In this document: positions 55,101 to 58,995 of the stretch, piece after piece | How positions within the stretch are numbered: the first letter of the stretch is position 1 | How the letters are laid out: each line of letters starts with the position of its first letter | Made by a program: the position numbers and the translations under genes | Source of the DNA: Diorhabda sublineata | Taxonomy: Eukaryota > Arthropoda > Insecta > Coleoptera > Chrysomelidae | Assembly: GCF_026230105.1 (NCBI RefSeq) | Contig: NC_079483.1 | Span: 14,067,312 to 14,131,311 of the forward strand | DNA length: 64,000 bases | Direction: 5' to 3' | The notes under the pieces: generated by a model | The model's input: the letters and a program-made list of their open reading frames with translations, nothing else | Databases searched by the model: none | What the model was told of the DNA's origin: nothing

Positions 55101-55157
55101 TTTTGTCGCCGTGTGTACGATTTCAGGCAAAAGCGCATGGTGAAAAATCCTACTTAA
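6886..55157 (+). CDS. wge: winged eye-like BAH-domain protein: whole visible coding span, six exons, 5' incomplete
   Basis: Six segments (6886-7179, 18553-18763, 33857-35229, 48333-48495, 51058-51226, 54971-55157) join at GT-AG sites with matching phases (0, 1, 0, 1, 2) and total 2397 bases, or 798 residues plus a stop. The order is Pro/Tyr/Ala-rich N-terminal part, long Lys/Glu-rich linker, Trp motif, then a BAH domain ending close to the C-terminus. That layout and the BAH sequence point to winged eye, the insect relative of BAHCC1/TNRC18. BAH domains bind modified histone tails or nucleosomes, so a nuclear chromatin role is expected; fly wge is known for chromatin regulation and eye-to-wing transformation on overexpression. 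No start Met is visible, and fly wge is about twice as long, so the N-terminal half is missing here. Confidence 0.85.
7568..8041. mobile_element. probable non-autonomous DNA transposon with repeated ACACGATGCGTCCAACG ends
   Basis: The left end reads GCCGGTACTACACGATGCG then TCCAACGTT. The right end in reverse complement reads AGCACGATGTGTATAATGC then TTCCAACGTTGGACGC. Two further subterminal copies of the ACACGA(T/A)GCGT(C/T)CA word lie inside. The pattern of short degenerate inverted repeats at both ends suggests a PIF/Harbinger-like non-autonomous element, but no transposase is recognisable. Confidence 0.5.
8325..8655 (+). pseudogene. LINE C-terminal endonuclease-like fragment
   Basis: The frame reads INRPDIVVVDRRVNSVFLVD, then IPIPNTHNVLNKYQEKLTKY and ANLAIEIK before a stop. 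Further segments in shifted frames read SATGVVSKTLHDAL and IQKAVILDICHTV. This matches the 'NRPDiv..d...k..flVDvaiP.thN....Y.eKl.KY..La.EIk...' block at the C-terminus of many arthropod LINE polyproteins, whose PD...D core looks like a restriction-like endonuclease. Stops and frameshifts make it dead. Confidence 0.65.
8752..9984 (-). pseudogene. DDE-3/Tc1-like transposase relic, internally deleted
   Basis: Read leftward, pieces appear in family order: IVRKVGNFAGVASSRVYVVV (helix-turn-helix-like start), NTIKKSVHQIIV, KPKIVLWRRQYL, IYCLEETWVNAGHKKSKFWI, ETGFVPNALWAFDKKALIQD, then after a gap NMTKAELLRITNEHKTKYDK and a C-terminal tail. The family signature is 'Y.DETWVNAGH...k.W'; here the first Asp is Glu (9408-9416). 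The segment with the second Asp is missing between FDKKALIQD and ENMTKAELL, and stops and frame changes are frequent. It is antisense to wge, inside the first visible intron. Confidence 0.7.
10200..11000 (+). pseudogene. Penelope-like retroelement fragment (RT end plus GIY-YIG-like region)
   Basis: The frame from 10200 contains YPNIQFKIELEN, FFGTKFIWKKENTILID and then YMESVDSIDYHFNLP. Penelope-type reverse transcriptases have a matching run, 'lN.fhpnIqFt.E.E.n..i.FLD..i......i...wYrKpt.S.ryl.y.S.HP'. Later frames give KISYPIFHENNLKI with ENSYPLHLL and, near 10860, GHSMNYKVLPIES with YQNRQFLETTQQY, like the C-terminal endonuclease region. A (GTT)n run lies at 10200-10216. Stops and shifts separate the pieces. 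Confidence 0.55.
11026..11370 (+). pseudogene. mariner transposase relic
   Basis: Pieces in mariner order: SWIHHFDIETKMQSKE (from 11033), then across frames VILTILWDPEGVISVDHL, GAYYANQVILLKEIRQEKLH and KGVLKD. The family has 'esWvyhydPEtK.QS.eW', '.VMltvFWD..GVilvdfl', 'GeYYa.lL..L...i..kR.gkl..gvll'. The downstream catalytic DNAPAHT and YSPDL blocks are eroded. It follows the Penelope fragment directly. Confidence 0.6.
11371..14179. other. intronic DNA without recognised element
   Basis: AT-rich; reading frames are short and unlike known families on both strands. A sequence near 13335 (TATACAAGGTGT) resembles a transposon edge but could not be extended. Confidence 0.4.
14180..14940 (+). pseudogene. 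LINE reverse transcriptase 3' part (CR1/jockey-like)
   Basis: Across three frames the order is ILVLLFINK, VCRRDDTSFSW (the FADDT catalytic motif, here altered), ISSDLITLKSWCDSNLLCVN, LSKTKVSSY, VEFVKFLGL, LSSSCFALRSVSKELNLSI, VYYALIEWHFRYDLPF, ATQFERIFKLQKTRT, HCRDFFKILKILTLPFSFIF, then KGSIFYNAKKC. This is the palm-to-C-terminus order of beetle non-LTR elements ('FADDTtlv', 'kTK.l.y', 'kFLG', 'CYALR.va', 'YGl.fWG'). Frameshifts and stops make it a pseudogene. A probable 3' UTR runs on to about 15300. Confidence 0.7.
14941..17512. other. LINE tail followed by unassigned intronic DNA
   Basis: To about 15300 this may be LINE 3' UTR. From 15300 to 17512 I recognise no coding sequence. A TATA-like TTTATATAAT lies at about 15843, too weak alone to call a promoter. 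Confidence 0.35.
17513..18280 (+). mobile_element. P-element-like transposon relic with damaged THAP domain
   Basis: The ends are inverted copies: ATGACGTCACGCTGGAATCA on the left and, in reverse complement, GTGACGTCACGTTGGAATTA on the right, with further matching subterminal sequence. Inside, an ATG at 17651 begins MPS and, across a frame shift, VATCKNTN. Then KQWIRPSDRDDEINLKY runs to a donor GTAAGT at 17791; splicing to TTTTAG/17881 gives YAHVCSINFEEGC. This fits a THAP zinc finger ('CkN...W...ps...vCs.HFe..c'), the DNA-binding domain of P-element transposases, split by an 90-base intron. The His ligand of CSxHF is Asn here. The rest of the transposase is absent. Confidence 0.55.
18553..18763 (+). 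CDS. wge: wge exon B, Pro/Ala-rich
   Basis: Visible residues 99-168 plus the first base of a split codon. The acceptor is TTTTTTCAG ending at 18552, and the donor GTAAGTA starts at 18764. The exon enters in phase 0 and leaves in phase 1. The peptide (VVTAPPASANATTY onward) is rich in Pro, Ala, Ser and Tyr, with PPPP and YYPPP runs, and continues the style of exon A. The leftover A joins AT of the next exon to make Asn. There is no domain; it is probably a disordered interaction region. The reverse strand is also open over much of this stretch, but lacks splice logic and was discarded. Confidence 0.8.
19200..19699 (-). mobile_element. probable solo LTR of an LTR retrotransposon
   Basis: Read on the minus strand it begins TGTTACGAACTCGTCC, carries AGTTTGGCGGATGCGG, then TTTACGGCAAATTAG, and near its end GTATAAATAAATTATGTGAG, which holds a polyadenylation-type AATAAA. 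The same ordered words occur in the repeat at 40625-40990. Start (TGTTACGAAC), order and poly(A) signal fit a long terminal repeat. No internal coding region flanks it. Confidence 0.5.
20465..20939. other. possible 5' part of the adjacent transposon
   Basis: It starts at TATAGGGTGTATCTCC, a typical edge for Tc1/mariner-superfamily elements in insects, and leads into the transposase relic that follows. There is no matching right terminus, so the border is uncertain. Confidence 0.3.
20940..21442 (+). pseudogene. Tc1/mariner-superfamily transposase pseudogene (DUF4817-type family)
   Basis: One frame gives LLFTDEAGFTREGFINFHNL then HLWADENPHSTIQIKNRQE and a stop. The next frame (from 21095) gives NNLVGPNFFDTKLNGQRYIE, PPMLCDIALN, MWFTQDGASPHF and HLNNTFPNRWI. 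This is the family order 'lFtDEa.Ft..Gi.N.hN.h.WAdENPh', 'g..ligPy.lp..LNg..Yl.fL', 'wf.qDGAppHf', 'FpnRWIGRGGP.aWPpRSPDL'. The first and second catalytic Asp are kept. A frameshift after RWI moves GPFTWPQRSP into another frame and the third catalytic position is lost. Confidence 0.75.
21443..22060. other. no recognised feature
   Basis: Possible transposon tail to about 21510, then AT-rich DNA. A 94-codon reverse frame at 21525-21809 matches nothing I know and was not called. Confidence 0.4.
22065..22300. repeat. degenerate minisatellite built on GATTGA(T/G)GTC-like words
   Basis: TTGATGTCGATT-like units recur throughout. A longer unit GGCGTCTACTTTTGTCAGAT occurs twice (about 22098 and 22175), and GAGGTCGATTGT(C/T)ACTTG twice about 107 bases apart. 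The higher-order structure is irregular. Confidence 0.65.
22968..23982. mobile_element. long-arm inverted-repeat (foldback-type) element, about 1 kb
   Basis: The left arm (about 22981-23353) and right arm (about 23670-23970) are reverse complements over more than 300 bases. Shared words in order are TAGTCCAGT, ACCCAGCTATAAAGTCG, TTTAAACTTGTTCATTTGAC, ATCCTAAAACTCCTCTCAAA, CGTTTCCTATG and CAACTGGTACTCCCGATCAA. The left arm carries an insertion of about 55 bases (GC-rich patch GGCAGAGCGCGCGTGGC) absent on the right. The centre (23354-23669) is unique and contains a reverse-strand frame ending in an acidic tail (LDELAAAFEEENCP, then EDDDDEKEG), perhaps what remains of a transposon protein. No transposase is recognisable. 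Confidence 0.7.
23983..24960. other. unassigned spacer between two inverted-repeat elements
   Basis: AT-rich; no coding family or repeat recognised. Confidence 0.4.
24961..25877. mobile_element. long-arm inverted-repeat element, about 0.9 kb
   Basis: The left arm (24961-25291) and right arm (25548-25877) are inverted copies of about 330 bases at roughly 75-80% identity by eye. Shared words, left to right, are GGTGGGCAACTA(G/A)GAAC, GGATTATATTACA, TATTTGAAAATAT, GTTTTAGTCTA and AAAAAATGC(C/T)TGTAAGTCCGG. The central spacer of about 255 bases has no coding potential. It looks like a non-autonomous DNA transposon whose whole length is nearly terminal repeat. It lies 1 kb from a similar but unrelated element. 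Confidence 0.7.
25878..27060. other. no recognised feature
   Basis: AT-rich intronic DNA. The final part may be the 5' end of the following mariner but no terminus could be defined. Confidence 0.35.
27061..27700 (+). pseudogene. mariner transposase relic
   Basis: Pieces in order: SAGKVIRIIFR-like segment near 27290 (family 'SAGKVMa.vFWD'), AKIDELPFELINHSPYSPDL then APRDL at about 27475-27550 (family 'L.el.fellpHPPYSPDLAPsDff'), and AYFEKEDGNYYTEGLKR with GKMC at 27560-27640 (family 'aYFe.l...yy..GikkLe.Rw.kCi'). The catalytic DNAPAH block is unrecognisable and D of the last SPDLAPxD is kept. Many stops and shifts; sense to wge. Confidence 0.7.
27701..28785. other. no recognised feature
   Basis: No coding family seen. 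A GC-richer patch at 28125-28250 (GTCGCGTG, GCACGCACGCG) stands out from its surroundings but was not identified. Confidence 0.4.
28786..29115 (+). pseudogene. jockey-like LINE reverse transcriptase fragment
   Basis: In successive frames: KLELPLKAQLKIVRNQVLRD then IKTLHSKKSPR, and FPLQWKVVQIILIPKPGKPT followed by EDIPIISLFSISY. This is the fingers region of jockey-type reverse transcriptase ('v...i..L..kKaPG.D.i....l..lp......l...fn...r....P..WK.a.ii.IpKPGK.p.....YRPISLL'). The IPKPGKP signature is intact; YRPISLL has decayed. Confidence 0.7.
29116..30915. other. intronic DNA, transposon-edge words only
   Basis: Words like TATACAGGAT at about 29806 and 30226 resemble common transposon termini. 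GGCCGGACATTTGGG with AGGCCGGACACCC at 30768-30812 has the look of another terminus. None could be developed into an element. Confidence 0.35.
30916..31094. repeat. complete palindromic repeat, about 60-base arms
   Basis: The left arm 30945-31002 (CACTGTTTACACTACCACTA, then CACCAACACT...GCGCGTTTCG) is the inverted copy of the right arm 31036-31094 (CGAAACGCGC...ACCAC reversed...AACAGTG). A perfect 17-base palindrome, CGATAACTAAGTTATCG, sits at 31002-31018. A GAAATCGTTGGTGTATT lead-in at 30918 is shared with the half copy at 6584. Such an arrangement can fold into a strong cruciform. Confidence 0.8.
31150..31740 (-). pseudogene. LINE RNase H-domain fragment (I/R1/jockey type)
   Basis: Read leftward: YTNTSESETSVGFAVANAHP (family 'iYTDgSk...gvGfav'; the catalytic D is N here), then IYTDS-type region eroded, and FILDTVSPRITWD with following TCSYKRSFNGQ in the place of 'F.WiPSHvGi.GNE.AD.aAk'. 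Several stops. The order and spacing fit an RNase H domain at the end of a LINE ORF2. The element is antisense to wge. Confidence 0.55.
31741..33856. other. intronic DNA before exon C, no recognised feature
   Basis: 31741-31870 may still be LINE on the minus strand. The remainder is AT-rich with short frames that match nothing, ending in the T-rich acceptor of exon C. Confidence 0.4.
33857..35229 (+). CDS. wge: wge exon C, long Lys-rich linker exon with Cys cluster and Trp motif
   Basis: Visible residues 169-626. The acceptor is TTTTTTTTTCAG ending at 33856 and the donor GTAAGT starts at 35230. The exon opens with a cysteine cluster (CPCPMQSC, CxCx4C spacing), then a Pro/Ala segment (about 190-250), then a long Lys/Glu/Gln/Ser/Asn region with basic stretches such as KKRKARIGK that could serve for nuclear import or DNA contact. 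Four motifs fit or nearly fit the sumoylation pattern: VKRE at 34264-34275, TKIE at 34369-34380, MKQE at 34384-34395 and IKKE at 34618-34629. It closes with WSNGWTWEGEPFEAKVFLN (35173-35229), which I take to be the conserved lead-in to the BAH domain. It is the only long open frame in the window (1373 bases). Confidence 0.92.
35595..36318. mobile_element. inverted-repeat element of about 0.7 kb enclosing an open GC-richer segment
   Basis: The left arm (35595-35805) and right arm (36110-36318) are inverted copies of about 200 bases. Shared words: ATTATCAAGAGAG, TTATTCGTTCATTG, ATCCGATTCC(A/G)TGGT, TTTTTGGTTGATTCCAA and GTCTCAA. The 300-base centre has clearly higher GC than the flanks and is open on both strands: 35762-36112 (+, RPATMPTIACLLKPPEKS...) and 35800-36075 (-, NTGITNTITAALELTVELAP...GGFRRHAIVGIVAGR). 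I do not recognise either frame. It could be a decayed transposase piece or captured host or foreign sequence. Confidence 0.65.
36650..36930 (+). pseudogene. Tc1/mariner-superfamily transposase fragment (same family as 20940-21442)
   Basis: The frame reads CHDGGPAHNSIVMNTFLEKQ then FEDRWLANNNR, matching 'fqqDGcPAHnS..vr.fLe..F.nrWIg.nGP' around the second catalytic Asp, which is kept. About 100 bases on, shifted frames yield AVRRMKAYCEG and EVQGSNFEHLI, which fit the C-terminal 'v..r...Ci.v.G.hFEhl'. The third catalytic region is deleted. Confidence 0.65.
36931..40624. other. intronic DNA without recognised element
   Basis: Several frames of 60-100 codons exist (for example 40285-40581) but none resembles a known family, and none has splice signals in a phase that would join wge. 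Confidence 0.4.
40625..40990 (-). mobile_element. second probable solo LTR, related to 19200-19699
   Basis: On the minus strand: AATTTGGCGAATGCGGCGAC, GTTTACGGCAAACC, a TATA-like TTTGTATATATAAAGCG, and near the end GTATAAATAAATTACGTAAG containing AATAAA. Order and spacing repeat those of the 19.2-19.7 kb copy. The TATA to poly(A) arrangement is what an LTR promoter and terminator would show. Confidence 0.55.
40991..42946. other. unassigned, with one 97-codon open frame at 41031-41324
   Basis: The + frame encodes an acidic, otherwise featureless peptide (HQVDSPCVHISTSGNL, EPLEFSSEFSDSIV). It directly abuts the LTR-like repeat and may be decayed transposon coding sequence. No family recognised. 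Confidence 0.35.
42947..43060 (+). pseudogene. short mariner transposase fragment
   Basis: The frame reads VTVEEIWIHDYIPENNNKAK and then QSTSSEEYDQKKAKIV. The mariner signature here is 'vDEtWIhhYtPEtk.qSkqW......PKKaK'; the catalytic Asp of DETW is Glu in this copy (VEEIW). Nothing of the rest is recognisable. Confidence 0.65.
43980..44300 (+). mobile_element. tRNA-derived SINE with tRNA-Ser-like head
   Basis: 44101-44160 contains an A-box-like TTAGCTGAGTAGTGGGCTAA followed by GGCG, and 45 bases on a B-box-like GTCGCTTCAAATCC. The order and sequence resemble a tRNA-Ser gene (GTGGCCGAG.GGTTAAGGCG ... GGTTCGAATCC). The anticodon arm does not fold as a functional tRNA should, so this is a SINE head, not a tRNA gene. 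A non-tRNA body follows to about 44290. Confidence 0.6.
44301..46043. other. no recognised feature apart from short direct repeats
   Basis: Just after the SINE, AAAAAACACGCTTTCATATGAC and AAAAAACGCGCTTTTAAAGCAC form an imperfect direct pair at about 44325 and 44380. The rest is unassigned. Confidence 0.4.
46044..46066 (-). mobile_element. hAT-type terminal inverted repeat remnant
   Basis: The reverse complement reads CAGTGTTTCCCAACGTGGTG followed by CCC. CAGTGTTTCCCAAC is the classic start of many animal hAT transposons. No partner terminus or transposase was found, so the body (leftward) is undefined. Confidence 0.45.
46770..46970 (+). pseudogene. mariner transposase C-terminal fragment
   Basis: Across shifted frames: KTVKTSN followed by an IELMLLPPYSS-like region, LAPFDFLFL-like residues, then QIKSKMRSQRFSTLEEAVDA with FKSHVF. 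The family has 'qnI.lm.HPPYSPDLAPnDFFLFp.iKnklRGqrFst.EeAvdaf..hv'. The upstream catalytic blocks are absent. Confidence 0.6.
47545..47660 (-). pseudogene. short DDE transposase relic, second-Asp region mutated
   Basis: The reverse frame reads VLQRIEDQIIIVMNNASNHR, almost the same as the relic at 766-1044 (VLQRIENQFIIVVDITSNHS) and the family 'nsVIVmDNASYHS'. The catalytic Asp codon is AAT (Asn) at 47609-47611. Confidence 0.6.
48333..48495 (+). CDS. wge: wge exon D, start of BAH domain
   Basis: Visible residues 627-680 plus one base of the split Gly codon. The acceptor TTTTTATAG ends at 48332, chosen because it keeps phase 0; the AG two bases further on would break the frame. The donor GTGAGT starts at 48496. 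The peptide runs SDELTILRRCYPAMRHEGGD and then IAPKDCVLLKAGP, followed by FVAKIAALWENPEDG. A shape of 'IxxxDCVLLKAG...PFVAKIxALWE' is the typical first part of a BAH domain: an entry strand followed by the (P)YVAKI-xxIWE strands. Confidence 0.9.
48496..49555. other. wge: first part of the wge intron between exons D and E, unassigned
   Basis: The intron runs 48496-51057 (GTGAGT...TTTTCTAG). This first kilobase shows nothing recognisable. Confidence 0.5.
49556..49915 (+). pseudogene. LINE 3' end (RTE-like/endonuclease-RT type)
   Basis: The frame reads RTTEINILRPIAGIM, then VVRWVRKRRREWTAHINRKV, RLMKQASKEKPTIKR and SPSRS. The C-terminal tail of insect LINEs of this kind reads 'RTtEmk.LRrIaG.t..Dr.Rn..ir......i..wv..RRrEWn.Hi.RM...Rl.kiar...P.grRs.GRPrkRW'. 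It ends in a GAAGAAGAAG tract typical of the 3' end. A middle deletion and several stops are visible. Confidence 0.7.
50250..50920 (-). pseudogene. antisense LINE reverse transcriptase fragment
   Basis: Read leftward from 50920: DLQELVNSINEIGTKYGA, then SMEITWREAKTRIAIAKTPF, ILSYGVDTWSLKMRSLNRIE, AMEIWLLRRLLRIPWTEH, and in another frame MRRMGVERELIAVIKQRKIS with YLGHILRGPRYS. This is the connection and C-terminal region of endonuclease-RT type LINEs ('LlYGaEtWtLkk....lEAFEmW.yRRmLrIpW...vtNeevL.rm....eLl..ik.rkl.YLGHImR...y'). A one-step frameshift near 50500 splits two long frames. It is in opposite orientation to the LINE end 340 bases upstream. Confidence 0.75.
51058..51226 (+). CDS. wge: wge exon E, middle of BAH domain
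   Basis: Visible residues 681-736 plus two bases of a split Arg codon. The acceptor TTTTCTAG ends at 51057 and the donor GTAAAT starts at 51227. The peptide EMMMSLLWYYRPEHTEQGR corresponds to the BAH core strand 'WyYRPe.T', and PDEVFASRHKDSN with ACIDDKCYVLTFNEYCR is the following 'nElflS.h.D.vp...I.gKC.V' portion. These are the most diagnostic BAH signatures in the window. A LINE fragment on the opposite strand ends about 140 bases upstream of this exon. Confidence 0.92.
51227..53345. other. wge: wge intron between exons E and F, first part
   Basis: The intron runs 51227-54970. This part is AT-rich. At 52675-52800 several ATCGATA/TATCGA words cluster (see findings). Nothing codes. Confidence 0.5.
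53346..54173 (-). mobile_element. internally deleted mariner element with both ends intact
   Basis: The left end reads TACGAGGGTTGCCTTTTAAT and the right end in reverse complement TAGAAGGGTTGCCTTTTACG, so the two inverted repeats match at 16 of the first 20 positions, each bordered by TA, the mariner target. The 828-base interior, read leftward, carries transposase pieces: MTYREIGKSLSISQTAIQSI, LYEYLGVRKICSRWI, and PYSPDLSPNDFSIF near the end. Family forms are '..tyreIa..L.is...v..ilh..LgvrKlcsRWvP' and 'pYSPDLaPcDF.lF'. The middle with the first two catalytic Asp is deleted (full-length elements are about 1.3 kb). Confidence 0.75.
54174..54970. other. wge: end of the wge E-F intron
   Basis: Unassigned AT-rich DNA ending in TTTTTTTCAG. 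CGGGAGTGTCCCGTTTG at about 54859 resembles a transposon terminus, unproven. Confidence 0.4.
54971..55157 (+). CDS. wge: wge exon F, end of BAH domain and stop codon
   Basis: Visible residues 737-798, starting with the split Arg codon and ending in TAA at 55155-55157. The acceptor is TTTTTTTCAG ending at 54970. The peptide begins YRKTYKRIESGIEE and runs to VSPEMVFFCRRVYDFRQKRM, then a short tail VKNPT. The 'P.mvFfCrrvYDf' segment is the usual last strand and helix of a BAH domain, so the protein ends about ten residues after it, as in winged eye and BAHCC1/TNRC18, where BAH is C-terminal. Confidence 0.9.
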
Positions 55158-55290
55158 TTTTATGATCCGGTTATATTTGTTAATAATTTTTATTGTATGT
55201 TATTTGTGTTTATCATTTGAGGTAGTCTTGATACCTTGGATTCTATTTATTATTCAAATAATCAAAATAAAGAAAGACTATATAGGGTTC
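55158..55290 (+). other. wge: probable short wge 3' UTR
   Basis: AT-rich sequence after the TAA at 55155, reaching just past the canonical AATAAA at 55266-55271. A cleavage site about 15-25 bases after the signal would give a 3' UTR of roughly 130 bases. Other AATAAA-like words occur further down, so longer isoforms are possible. The end point is inferred. Confidence 0.5.
55266..55271 (+). promoter_or_regulatory. polyadenylation signal AATAAA
   Basis: Exact AATAAA hexamer 109 bases after the wge stop codon, on the coding strand and in a T/A-rich context. Such hexamers are frequent by chance in this AT-rich DNA, so position is the main support. Confidence 0.5.
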
Positions 55291-56886
55291 TGAAAAAGTC
55301 ACAAATTCATATTAACCGAAACCCGAAACACATATTTATTCATCTAAATTTGATACCTACATATATACATATTGTTGCAAAAAAAGTAAAGGGAACATTT
55401 GTATAAATAAATTATTAATAATGTTGTATAGAGTATAGAGATTATATATATTTAACATATTTATAGTCAATAGTTTACGCAGGTATAAATGGTGTGTGCT
55501 TTCATAGTAGTAGTTGTGTTTTTCTTTTTTCAGTGTCGTATCATACATACTTTCTAATTGTCTGTAAAGACATTTGCTTTATGGTTATTGCACAGTACAG
55601 TGGGATAGGAAAATGAACTATTTTCAATAAATTAGTATTAACTACATTCCATCTTAGTTCCAAGAACCAATTATTTTCACATATATGTATAATGTGGTAT
55701 ATTCAGAACTGTTTAATAATGATACCTGATGTGGATCGCGCAATATTTACAATGAAATTGAATAATTTGATGTGGAATTATTTCATAAAAATACTATTCA
55801 ATTCTATAACAGACAATGGTAAATCCAATATTACAAAGCTTACTGAAATTCAAGAGATTTATTGAAAAGAAAATCCTTCAATCGAAAACGACTTGAATCC
55901 TTCATGGATAGAATAAATAACAAAACGAAAGTTAAAAAAATACAAAGATGCCAGAAATGAGCCATCCTCGATAAATCTGCTACATTGAAAAAGATAAAGT
56001 TGAAGAAATAAGAATTAGTGAGAATGTCCTTGTACTGGGCCAAATAAGTGTGAAACCGCTTAACTTACGACCTTTCGGTAAAAATTATTGTTATGTAAGA
56101 GGTCCAGTGAAATTACTGGAAATTATTTTCAGATTTTTTAAATATTAACTAGCGGCCGTAACAATAATAAGAATTAGTTTTTCCTAAAATTTGCTGTAAA
56201 AAGTATACTGAAAAGCCAAATAAATATCAGATCAATAAGGAGTAGCTTTAGTAGTAGCATTACTTACATTACATTACGTTACTTATTTAGCTACTTGGTA
56301 CATTCCTTATTCACTTATTTTATTCATTGAGTCTTTGCTTTTATATAAATATGAAAAACTGCAGAATATGATTTTCCGAAAAAGTGATTAAAAATACTAT
56401 TAATCTCATATAAAACTGATAATGCTTTGCATGGAATGCACACACATTTTTCGTTTAATGATCTAGATAGTCATTGAAAAAGGTGTCTTGAATTATAAAA
56501 CGAAATAAAAATCAAAATCTACGTTTTAGAATATTTATTCATAGATCAAAAAATGCAGCATTTCAAAAGTGTCAATGTGTTTCATCAGTCACATTTGAAC
56601 CAATTCTTTCTCTCCTAGAATATTAATTCTAGGAGGTTTGTTGTTGAGAGTTATTTGGACAATTACAGTGTAGCAACATACAGCATACAGTCATGTAATG
56701 CACTTTTGCGGTGTGAATGGTTGTTATATTTATAGCCGCATATGTCTTGATCGAAATCTCAAATCTATATTTGTTATATAGGATTAAAAGAGTTCGGCGT
56801 AAAATTTCTGGATTATAAGTTTAAAACTCACACTTGCCTAGTTTATAAAATCAAACCAAATATTTAAAATATTAAATTAGATATTA
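55291..56886. other. downstream flank, no recognised feature
   Basis: AT-rich, short frames only. ATATTAATTCTAGGAG near 56619 lies in a small palindrome (CTCCTAGAATATTAATTCTAGGAG region). Confidence 0.4.
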
Positions 56887-57035
56887 TTGTTTACACCAAT
56901 AATCACAATAACACTGCTTAAAACGCGTGTGATAATTTATCGAATTTAGATTCTGAAGGCAAACTTCTTGATGCGTGATCGAAACCTGTTTCAAACAGTG
57001 CAAATGTGAGTATAGGTGTAGTAGGAGTAAACAGT
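56887..57035. repeat. diverged copy of the palindromic repeat family
   Basis: The left arm (TTGTTTACACCAATAATCAC...ACACTG) and right arm (CAGTG...GTGAGTATAGGTGTAGTAGG, AGTAAACAGT) are inverted and match the arms at 30945-31094 in order: TGTTTAC, (A)CACC, CACAAT, CACTG, CGCGT. More decayed than the 31 kb copy. Confidence 0.55.
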
Positions 57036-58620
57036 ATGAAATCACTGAAAATTGCCCAAATTCTTATCAGATGAGACATCAGAAATCCTTAATCTTTTAA
57101 TTCAATGTTATAAACAATTTTGCTCTCCCATTGTACCATGTGCTATAATCCAATTTGATATGTTTATAAAAGAGCACATCTCCATTTTATAAAATATTGA
57201 ATAATTTGCTAAAATATTGTACCTGTATGACCAGTACACTAGTTTTATAAAAGTATTATGGTTATGTGCTCTTTTTCTACTGAAAGCTTTAGTGATCCAA
57301 TTATTTACTACTTCATTCACATTCTTTTACCAAACAAGAGTAGAAGTTCCCAGAATAACAATAGATCTTTTGAACAAATATTTATTTTGGTAAAACTACC
57401 TAGTTATAGTATCTTGTCACATTTGAAAAAAAAACAGATTTTTTGTACTCTTATTAGTATTGTAGTATTATGTTTTTGGTAATATATTTTTGTTTGAAAA
57501 TGTGTGTTATATTTTTGAAACCCAGATATTCCTATTGTTTATATGAAAAGCGAATTCGAAATCATTTATATTGTTAACTTATTTAATGTCAATGAAAGCT
57601 ACTTTCATACATTGTACGAGTCAAATTCCTCTGGTACTTCTTTATCCTTCAGTGATAGAGAGAATGAACTAGTATCAACATTAATCACATACATCTAATA
57701 ATAATCATTAAGAAGTAGCTTCACTTAGAGAAAGTTGGGACCCGTTTTCATTAGAAGACAATAATCTAGAAAAGGTAAAAATTACCACAGCATTATAATT
57801 TTTAGAAGTCTAATGTTGAATTCAGAACAACAAAGCTAACAATCAAAATTTATTGTTAATGGTTTTTTCGGAATTAATGAATGTAATTGGACGCCACCAG
57901 CTTTTTAATGAACTCCTACCTGGCAGCCTTGAATTTTTTGATAACAAATACATTTTTTCAAATACTGGAACATTATAATTAAGCCACAATAATCGAAAAA
58001 AGTAACATGCCGATAAGCATGTTTAGAATATGGTGTAAAATAGTGTTATTGAATTTCTGCACTATGAAAGTTATTTTCAAGTTATTAGAGATTTGTGAAT
58101 ATTTCTACGGAGATAGAATTAAAAACGAAAGGTAGAAATATGCCAAATATTATTATAGAAAAACTAAGGTATGTAAGAAACTTTTGCGCTCACATTCACC
58201 CTTTACCGATTATTTTGAACTTGTGATACGTGATATTCGTTTGAAAAAATTGTTGCGAATGTCATTACTCATACTGCGTCATAAATTATTCTTTATAAAA
58301 AATGATTGACTTCATCTTACCTTTATTTAGTTAATGATGCTCTATCTAGTCTGTACACTAGTTCCCCATGAAATAACTACACCACGCACAATTTGTTGAA
58401 CTCATCAATTTCCATCGAACACTCATTCGCCTCTAGCACGGTTTCCGGCACAGGACAATCACGTACTCCCATTCCATCCTTAAATCTCCATCAATACGAC
58501 CCTTTATCTCGTTTATATTCTTTTTAATCGGTTTCAGCGGGATACTCACAGAGTGCTTTTAAACACCATCCACGGTAACCTTACAACCCACCGGTAGAAC
58601 CATTGCAGGTCTCATACCGG
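57036..58620. other. no recognised feature
   Basis: AT-rich until about 58350, then somewhat more GC-rich leading into the tandem array. Confidence 0.4.
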
Positions 58621-58624
58621 TGGT

Positions 58625-58995
58625 AAACCGGACTTGCATGCAGCCAAACAGCAAGACCATAGTATTCTCAATACATTAGTGACTAGGAGAAACTGCGCAG
58701 GTGTCTGATTTGAAGACCCATCAAATAGCCGCTACACCGGGCTTACATGCAACCAAACACCAAGAACCCAGTAGTCTCAACAGAATACCTACCAGATGAA
58801 ACTTCGAAGGTGTTTGAGATTACCATACCCCTCAAACCGCTAATAAACAGAGTTTGAATGCAGCGAAACACCAAGACCGCAGTATTCTTAACACATTACC
58901 GACTAGGAGAAAATTCGTAGATGTCCGATCTGAAGACCCGTCATACTAAACGCTGCTAAACCGGACTTGCAAGTAGCCAAATACCAAGACCAACA
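58625..58995. repeat. tandem array, unit about 109-113 bp, about 3.4 copies
   Basis: Units start at about 58625, 58734, 58845 and 58958 with AAACCGGACTTGCATGCAGC-like sequence followed by CAAACACCAAGACC, (A)GTATTCTCAA, ACTAGGAGAAACT and TGAAGACCC(A/G)TCA. Copies differ by up to about 25%, so the array is old. It is GC-richer than its surroundings and has no continuous reading frame. Confidence 0.8.
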
